From Tubiluchus corallicola (taxonomy: Eukaryota; Priapulida; Priapulimorpha; Priapulimorphida; Tubiluchidae), in assembly GCA_030141605.1 (NCBI GenBank), contig JAQGDQ010001354.1, forward strand, positions 7,501 through 44,946: a stretch of 37,446 nt of DNA. The letters are read 5' to 3'. The notes under the pieces were generated by a model, which saw nothing but the letters and a program-made list of their open reading frames with translations, was not told the origin of the DNA and made no database searches. Position numbers and translations under genes: made by a program. Positions 30,855 to 37,446 of this stretch are shown here, piece after piece (within the stretch, counting starts at the first letter, position 1; each line of letters opens with the position of its first letter).

Positions 30855-31673
30855 CTGAAAAGATGAATTGAGATATTTTAAATTTCCATGTATAGTTTGC
30901 ATTCTCCACCGTATTAGGCCGACATGAAACTGCTTGTAGGCAGTTTATATGCTGTCTGAGCAGAACAAATCGTGTGTTGACAGTTTAACAGACAGAGAGG
31001 ATTAATTTATACATTGATTCCAACTTGGCACAATCATTTTTCAAACAAAATGTTGAAATAATTAATATTCTTATTTAAGCAGTGAAATCACAATAACTTC
31101 TCTGCATAGTCCTACATATCAATCTATGATATCAGTTTCTTTCGTATCAATACAACGTATTTTCTCAGCTTAACACTTACTTTCTCTCAAATCTCGTGTT
31201 AAAATAATTATCAATCTTATTTTAGCAGTGAATCTATAACAGCTCCGGTATATTAATGTCTTACATAGTTTTTTGTATCATCCTAGTTTGGTATTTTTAT
31301 TCTGAAAAATGATGTTGAAATACTTACCATTCTAATTTAAGTTGCACAATTATAAAAAAATTCTCCCTATAGCCTCATATATCAATGTCAGATAATTCTG
31401 TTTGGCCTGACACAAATGTTAGTCTTACTGATTCACATAAACCTGCATAGTGAAAAAAATGCATCAAACCGCCTCTTCTATACATAGTGCCTGACCCCTA
31501 AAGTAAATTGCACTTAAAGTAAAAACAAATGAAGTGTTTTAGGGCTCATTGGTTGTTACAAAACAGCTGTTAATTTTTTCAGAAAATCTCTCAGAGAGAG
31601 AGGGAGAGAGAGAGTGTGTGTTGCTTTAATATTCCTCTCTTCATTTGTTGTCTCCACATTAAGGCTTTCCTAC
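30855..31673 (-). other. TTLL intron with three degenerate ~140-bp repeats
   Basis: Segments at about 31050, 31195 and 31315 share phrases of the form GTTGAAATAATTA, CTTATTTAAGCAGTG and ATATCAATGTC. They appear to be an old local triplication. No exon was found in it. Confidence 0.5.
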
Positions 31674-31799
31674 CTCGCAAGCCCATCGGGAAATGACGAC
31701 GATAATGATGACGACACAGGATGTAATGTTCTTGGAATTCGATATCCTGCCATGTTTAAATAACTTTGAACCATTAGTGCCGCCCGCTGGTGAGCAATT
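31674..31799 (-). CDS. ttll4: TTLL4-like polyglutamylase, exon after EVN motif
   Basis: A 126-bp exon, phase 2 at both ends, acceptor ATTTTTCTAG and donor GAG|GTAGGA. It reads GIAHQRAALMVQSYLNMAGY, then RIPRTLHPVSSSLSSSFPDG. The LMVQSYLNMAGYRIP segment fits the helix that follows the catalytic EVN motif in TTLL4-type enzymes (the 'MIxDLLNLAGF..P' region). The Ser-rich end fits the variable loop behind it. The exon has no start codon of its own and was recovered because it supplies the segment missing between the neighbouring exons with matching phase. The usual SPSLHSSS-type phrase after EVN is shortened to TLPGIAHQR. Confidence 0.82.
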
Positions 31800-31874
31800 C
31801 TAGAAAAATGCCGTAAAGATTGCACTTTACTGCAGATTACACATTACTAAACATTACTTTACCTCTTGGTATAC

Positions 31875-31880
<6 letters not shown>

Positions 31881-31951
<71 letters not shown>

Positions 31952-31959
31952 GTGTGTGT

Positions 31960-32026
<67 letters not shown>

Positions 32027-32175
32027 CATCTATCCATCTATCTGTCTGTCTGTCTGTCTGTCTATCTATCCATCTATCTATCTATCCATCCATCGATCCA
32101 TCCATCCATCCATCCATCCATGCATCCATCCATCCATCCATCCATCCATCCATCCATCCATTCATCTATCTATCT
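31881..32175 (+). repeat. Compound microsatellite (CT)n(GT)n(CTGT)n(CTAT)n(CCAT)n
   Basis: Five simple repeats follow one another: CT to about 31947, GT to about 31996, CTGT/CTAT mixtures to about 32086, then CCAT to about 32163. All frames read through it as Ser/Leu, Val/Cys or His/Pro/Ser repeats. It is intronic between two TTLL exons. Confidence 0.97.
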
Positions 32176-32567
32176 CTATCTCTTTCTTTCTTTCCTCTCT
32201 ACTTTGTCCTATATATTGTTCTTTCCATTTTTCTTCTCCTCTACCATGACCCCACTTCTCTAGTATGGCTCGTCGCTTCATTCCATTTCTCCACCATGAT
32301 TCGCTCTCCTCCTACAATCCAACGTCTTTCCACAGACTTCTCTTTCAGCCACATTACACTGTCCCTCACAGTTCCACTCCTCCATCCCCCCCCCCAATTT
32401 TTCGCCCGACTCTCTTCTTTCTTTGGTTTAATTTTGAACTTAAATTAATTTACTTAATTCACTGCTCTTCTGACACTAACAAAAACATTTTAGTTTGAGG
32501 ATGCGTTAGGTAGAACACAAACGAATCTGCATAATAAACGTCTCCTATTTCAAAAATCTGCTCTTAC
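32176..32567 (-). other. TTLL intron remainder, pyrimidine-rich
   Basis: CT-rich sequence on the plus strand, with no recognised exon. Confidence 0.5.
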
Positions 32568-32702
32568 CCAGGTAAAGTATTGACTTCCAGCAGCCAGAGA
32601 TTTAGATTGTCATCCAGAAGCAGATCATATCCATACAATTCATGACAGCAGTATGAAGACTTTGAGTTTGAGCTCATCATGTTGTACAAAACAGCTTCAC
32701 TG
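32568..32702 (-). CDS. ttll4: TTLL4-like polyglutamylase, catalytic exon with EVN metal-binding motif
   Basis: A 135-bp exon, phase 2 at both ends, acceptor GTATTTTTAG and donor CCTGG|GTAAGAG. It reads SEAVLYNMMSSNSKSSYCCH, then ELYGYDLLLDDN, then LNLWLLEVNTLPG. The C-x-E-L-Y-G-Y-D-L-L-L-D block and the W-L-L-E-V-N motif are the hallmark of the tubulin-tyrosine-ligase-like ATP-grasp fold. The Glu and Asn of EVN bind the magnesium of ATP. TTLL4/5 enzymes add glutamate side chains to tubulin and other acidic proteins. All key residues are present. Exons for the N-terminal part and the rest of the ATP-grasp core should lie upstream at higher coordinates, but none was recognised before the window end. 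Confidence 0.92.
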
Positions 32703-33185
32703 CTAAAAATACAAATTACACTTCACAGTACAATAAACAGAACATAGAAGTCACACAGAGTGTAATGAATATAATGTTGTAAAGAAGAACAGTAATGAAA
32801 AATTCTGATTATTTTGCTAATTTTGATAAATATTGATAATTTTGATGAATTTTGATATCTCGATTTGCCGGACCTTGCTTTTGCAGATATCGGAAAAATC
32901 GGACAAAATCTGAACCGCTAAAAAGTCCCGCATACTGCGGACACGGTCCGTTGTTTCGCGAGCTGACCGCCAGTTGGCGGGCCGTGACTTTGTTACGTCA
33001 CGTACATCAGTGTAACCACGTGAATCGCTACGTATAAGAATATTAAATCAATTATGCGGAGTTATTTGAGTGAATTACCGGCATATACTTTTGCATAGGA
33101 GCGGCCCATATTATAGAGATTTTTGAAAAATTGGGCGATTGATTCTACATTACCGTGAGTCTAACGGCACCTATTGCATAAGCTT
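32703..33185. other. Upstream intron with outlying relatives of the 66-bp repeat
   Basis: No exon was recognised. Sequence at 32854-32873 is an inverted relative of the 66-bp unit, and 32888-32925 is a degraded direct relative. The rest is unremarkable. Confidence 0.5.
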
Positions 33186-33850
33186 GGTATCGGTAAATAC
33201 GGACAATCGGCAAATTCGGACCGACGTCACCCCACTTTTGTCTGGCAAACCCAGATATGAGTGTACGGACAATCGGCAAATTCGGACCGACGTCACCCTG
33301 CTTTTGTCCGGCAAACCGAGATATGAGTGTACGGACAATCGGCAAATTCGGACCGACGTCACCCTGCTTTTGGCCGGTAAACCGAGACATGAGTGTACGG
33401 ACAATCGGCAAATTCGGACCGATGTCACCCTGCTTTTGTCCGGCAAACCGAGATATGAGTGTACGGACAATCGGCAAATTCGGACCGATGTCACCCTGCT
33501 TTTGTCTGGCAAACCGAGATATGAGTGTATGGACAATCGGCAAATTCGGACCGACGTCATCCTGCTTTTGTCCGGCAAACCGAGACATGAGTGTACGGAC
33601 AATCGGCAAATTCGGACCGACGTCTCCCTGCTTTTGTCCGGCAAACCGAGATATGAGTGTACGGACAATCGGCAAATTCGGACCGACGTCTCCCTGCTTT
33701 TATCCAGCAAACCGAGATATGAGTGTACGGACAATCGGCAAATTCGGACCGACGTCACCCTGCTTTTGTCCGGCAAACCGAGACATGAGTGTACGGACAA
33801 TCGGCAAATTCGGACCGACGTCTCCCTGCTTTTGTCCAGTAAACCGAAAC
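33186..33850 (+). repeat. 66-bp minisatellite, about 10 copies
   Basis: The unit begins CGGACAATCGGCAAATTCGG, continues ACCGACGTCACCCTGCTTTT and ends GTCCGGCAAACCGAGATATG plus AGTGTA. It is CpG-rich compared with its surroundings. Because 66 is a multiple of three and the unit lacks stops in several frames, four long ORFs overlap here. Confidence 0.97.
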
Positions 33851-34124
33851 ATAATAGTTATGAAATTTTATATCAGCTACATTCTTTCTTATTGGTCACA
33901 GAGCTTTTGTTAGCAGCAATGCTGCATAAAATTCTACGTTTAAACTGTCTCAATACCGTTAGGTGGAGCCATTTTAACCGTAAGTTGTTTGAAGATAAAA
34001 ATGCAACTAGTTTGGATGAATAGACTAAATTTAGAAAAAACAGCCAGAGCATTGCTAGCGCACTCTTTACAGCTAAGCGAAAGTACGAATCACTTTATCT
34101 TGTCCATAGCATTAATAATATACT
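33851..34124. other. Spacer, no gene recognised
   Basis: The tail of the 66-bp-repeat ORF continues here for about 57 codons with no recognisable features. Confidence 0.4.
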
Positions 34125-35005
34125 AGCAAAGGCCCCGCAAAAGATTTTGCGTATAAATACACGTGTAATCAATAATACGCAAACGTCCTACCAAGTCCTC
34201 ATTTATAACACAAAGCCCGTAACATCCTGCCTACTTACCTAACGCAGTAGGCTGTAGCAGCGTTTACTCCTGCCTACTGTATGCTTAACTAACGCAAAGC
34301 AGCTTTTTGCTGAATTAAGCCAGCAGACTACAATGGATGACGTCAGCACAATGGAATTCGTCACAACAGTTTTCTAAGCGAAAATCGCCGAAAATAGAAC
34401 TCCTAACTAACTCGTTGATACTCCTCTCGGTGGACCTGTCCTAACATATAGCCCACATCATCGTGTAGCCCTGTCCTTCCTCTTTGTAAAGAGCTATATA
34501 TCTCCTTCCGAGAGTCCCACCGGGCGCCGCTAGAACGTTTTTCCCGCATGCTGTTTGGTCAAAATTTCGAAAAAATCGCGAGTTGTGTCCGGGAAAACGC
34601 CCGTTGCGGGGCGTCCTGGCCCTCTCGGGAATTCTAAATATGCCTACTACACCCACCGCTAAACGGGCTATCTAGCCATACCCAGCACCCCCCTCGGCCC
34701 GTTCCCGTTCTCTACATCTCAGCCGTATAACTTTTGCAATTTTTTGCAAAAAACGGCCGAAAAACGGCCATTTTGGGAGGTTTTTCGCCGCCCGTTCCTC
34801 CCGGTGGGCCCAATTCGAAAAATAAACCATCAATGGCACGACACTAGATCGAGACCTTTCGTTTGATATATAGATCGCCGCAAATGGTGCCCTCGTCCGG
34901 GCTGTAGCCTCGAATCTTATATATATATATAAATAAATATACCAAGAATATTAATATAATAGACTAGCCAAACCCCACAAAAAGAATTTTGTGCACAAAT
35001 CAACC
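34125..35005 (+). repeat. ~0.85-kb repeated element, copy 1
   Basis: The element begins AGCAAAGGCCCCGCAAAAGA and ends with a direct, diverged repeat of that start (AGCCAAACCCCACAAAAAGA at about 34966). Inside are ATGGATGACGTCA, a CTCGGTGGACCTG segment, two near-palindromes built on ACGGCCG, GATCGAGACCTTTCGTTTGA and GTGCCCTCGTCCGGGCTGTA, then a short AT repeat. It is closely similar to 35981-36830. No coding function is recognised. Confidence 0.85.
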
Positions 35006-35830
35006 CACAACCCACACCACACCACTCCACCTCATCACACCACACTGCACCACACCATACCACTCCACCTCATCGCACCACACTGCACCACACAATACCA
35101 CCACACCGCACCACACCATACCACCCACACCATACCACTCCACCACATCACACCACACTGCACCACACCATACCACTGCACCACCCACACACCACACCAC
35201 ACCACCCACACCATAATACTCCACAACATCACACTGCACAGCACCACACCATAACACCACACTGCAACACACCACCCACCCACACCATACTACTCCACCA
35301 CATCACATCACACCACACCGCACCACACCATACCACTGCAGCACGCCGCACCACCCACCCACACACCACACCACACCACCCACACCATAATACTCCACCA
35401 CATCACACCGCACAGCACCACACCATAACACCACGCTGCACCACACCATACCACTGCACCACCCACGCCATACCACTCCACCACATCACACCACACCGCA
35501 CCACAACATACCACTGCAGCACACCGCACAACCCACATACCACACCACACCAACCACACCATACGACTCCACCACATCACACCACACTGCACCACACCAC
35601 ACCACACCACCCACACACCACACCACCCACACCATAATACTCCACCACATCACACCGCACTGCACCACACCATAACACCACACCACAACACCCACCCACC
35701 CACACACCACGCCACCCACTCCATACCACACTACCCACACCACACCCCACACACCCTATCACCCCACCACACCATCCATAGCACAACACACAAAGCACAC
35801 CACCACCACACCACATCAAATCCACCACCT
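34992..35830 (+). repeat. CCACA-type strand-asymmetric array 1
   Basis: About 840 bp made of CCACA, CCATA, CTCCA and CATCA pentamers, with almost no G on the plus strand. The minus strand reads as TGTGG-rich sequence, loosely like irregular TG-type telomeric DNA. Higher-order phrases such as CACACCATACCACTCCACCA recur. Confidence 0.95.
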
Positions 35831-35980
35831 CACGTGGTGATCATGATGTTGATGATGATGATGATGATGGTGGCAACGATGACAACACCTATAGCACAAG
35901 CACCAACAGCACAGCATTACAACAAAACCATTCCAAACATTTTTCACAAAGTTGAAACTATGTGCTATAATATAATAAAT
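35831..35980. other. Spacer with GAT repeats between tandem units
   Basis: A short (GAT)n run at about 35848-35868, otherwise no feature. Confidence 0.5.
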
Positions 35981-36830
35981 AGCAAAGGCCCCGCAAAAGA
36001 TTTTGCGTAAAAAACCACGTATAATCAATAACACGCGAACATCCTACCTAGTCCACATTTATAACGCAAAGCCCGTAACATCATGCCTACAGTTTGTTTA
36101 ACTAACGCAAAACCAGCAGCTTTTTGCTGAATTAAAGTTATAAGATTATAGACAGAATACAATGGATGACGTCACAACAATGCCTTTGCGTCAGCAGTTT
36201 TCTAAGTGAAAATTGCCGAAAATGGAACCTCTAATTAACTCGCCAGTACTCCTCTCGGTGGACCTGCCCTAACATATAGCCCACATCATCGTGTAGCCCT
36301 GTCCTTCCTCTTTCTGATGAGCTATATATCTCCTTCCCAGAGTCCCACCGGGCGCCGCTAGAACGTTTTTCCCGCAGGCTGTTTGGTCAAAATTTCGAAA
36401 AAATCGCGAGTTGGGTCCGGGAAAACGCCCGTTGCGGGGCGCCGTGGTCCTCTCGGGAACTCTAAATATGCCTATGACACCCACCGCTGAACGGGCTATC
36501 TATCCATACCCAGCACCACCCTCGGCCCATTCCCGTTCTCTACATCTCAGGCGTATAACTTTTGCAAAAAACGGCCGAAAAATGGCCATTTTTGGAGGTT
36601 TTTCGCCCCCCGTTCCTCGCGGTGGGCCCGATTCGAAAAATAAACCCCCAATGAGACGACACTAGATCGAGACCTTTCGTTTGATATATAGATCGCCGCA
36701 AATGGTGCCCTCGTCCGGGCTGTAGCCTCGAATCTTATATATAAATAAATATATATATTAAGATACCAAGAATATTAATATAAGAGACTAGCCAAACCCC
36801 ACAAAAAGAATTTTGTGCACAAATCAACAC
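35981..36830 (+). repeat. ~0.85-kb repeated element, copy 2
   Basis: The second copy starts 1,856 bp after the first. It has the same terminal direct repeats (AGCCAAACCCCACAAAAAGA at 36789) and the same interior landmarks. It lacks about 45 bp of a TACTTACCTAACGCAGTAGG-type stretch near the start and has a shorter ACGGCCG near-palindrome. Differences are scattered substitutions and small indels. Confidence 0.85.
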
Positions 36831-37446
36831 AAAACCCACACCACACCACTCCACCTCATCACACCACACTGCACCACACCATACCACTCCACCACATCAC
36901 ACCGCACAGCACCACACCATAACACCACACTGCACCACACCACCCACCCACCTACACACCACACCACACCACCCACACCATACCACTCCACCACATCACA
37001 CCACACTGCACCACACCATACCACTCCACCACATCACACCGCACAGCACCACACCATAACACCACACTGCACCACACCACACAGCACCACACCATAACAC
37101 CACACTGCACCACACCACCCACCCACCTACACACCACACCGCACCACACCATACTGCTGCGGCACACCGCACCACCCACACACCACACCACCCACACCAT
37201 ACGACTCCACCACATCACACCACACTGCACCACACCATACCACTGCACCACACCACCCACACACCACACCACACCACCCACACCATAATACTCCACCACA
37301 TCACACCGCACAGCACCACAACATACCACTGCAGCACACCGCACGACCCACATACACACCACACCAACCACACCATACGTCACATCACACCATACCGACC
37401 ACAACATACCACTGCAGCACACCGCACGACCCACATACCACACCAC
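36825..37446 (+). repeat. CCACA-type strand-asymmetric array 2 (runs off the window)
   Basis: Same composition and phrases as array 1. It continues to the end of the window, so its length is unknown. Confidence 0.95.

Noticed and set aside
33139-34023. 294-residue ORF and three overlapping long ORFs
   Set aside because: By-products of a 66-bp tandem unit (22 codons) open in several frames on both strands. Differences between units change amino acids freely in all frames.
34441-36665. 71- and 84-residue ORFs within the 0.85-kb elements as a transposase
   Set aside because: Two copies are similar because the DNA is duplicated. They lack any catalytic motif and are too short.
34989-37446. His/Thr/Pro- and Trp/Cys/Val-rich ORFs
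   Set aside because: CCACA-type arrays lacking stops because of base composition, not coding.

Overview
This window is animal nuclear DNA, probably from a marine or other aquatic invertebrate, though I cannot name the phylum. The evidence is split genes with GT-AG introns, a LINE reverse transcriptase fragment, (TTAGGG)n interstitial telomeric tracts, and an AT-rich background crowded with microsatellites, minisatellites and short inverted-repeat elements. I see no prokaryotic operon, CRISPR array, rRNA or tRNA.

Two host genes can be supported, both on the minus strand. (1) A secreted EGF-repeat protein lies between about 15.39 kb (signal-peptide exon) and 10.43 kb (poly(A) signal). Its centre is a roughly 541-bp unit present four times. 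Each unit holds one intact 162-bp phase 1-1 EGF exon (type A) and one related 123-bp EGF exon (type B). Every type B copy lacks the AG splice acceptor, and three of the four have lost or gained a cysteine or lost a donor. The simplest mRNA is signal peptide, four A exons, one further EGF exon and a terminal EGF exon, about 353 residues. (2) The 3' part of a TTLL4-like tubulin polyglutamylase gene is given by exons at 32.70-32.57, 31.80-31.67, 30.85-30.73 and 30.05-29.84 kb, all in compatible phase. A phase-compatible terminal exon at 26.29-26.17 kb encodes a transmembrane helix and a stop, and may be its last exon or may belong to another gene.

Layout: 0-1.2 kb, decayed CR1/Jockey-like RT on the minus strand. 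1.2-6.3 kb, gene-poor DNA with a long (CT)n tract and a possible hAT-like insert. 6.3-8.4 kb, a 163-bp satellite. 8.4-8.8 kb, short repeats including a 56-bp unit with YY1-like motifs. 9.4 kb, an interstitial telomere tract. 10.4-15.4 kb, the EGF gene, with a short retroelement and a MITE in its introns. 16.4-17.5 kb, an 80-bp satellite. 19.2-20.0 kb, a 787-bp foldback. 21.2-21.9 kb, a doubtful ORF followed by a (GATAA)n array. 22.1-22.5 kb, a roughly 31-bp minisatellite. 22.66-24.47 kb, a 1.8-kb inverted-repeat element with telomere-like arms around a 45-bp satellite. 25.2-25.3 kb, a LINE-like 3' tail. 26.2-32.7 kb, the TTLL gene with intronic minisatellites, a second MITE copy whose arm became a 42-bp array, and microsatellites. 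32.85-33.85 kb, a 66-bp array. 34.1 kb to the end, a tandemly duplicated 0.85-kb element alternating with strand-asymmetric CCACA-type arrays.

Most long ORFs here are by-products of tandem repeats whose unit length is a multiple of three. The coding signal is in short exons, several with no ATG of their own.
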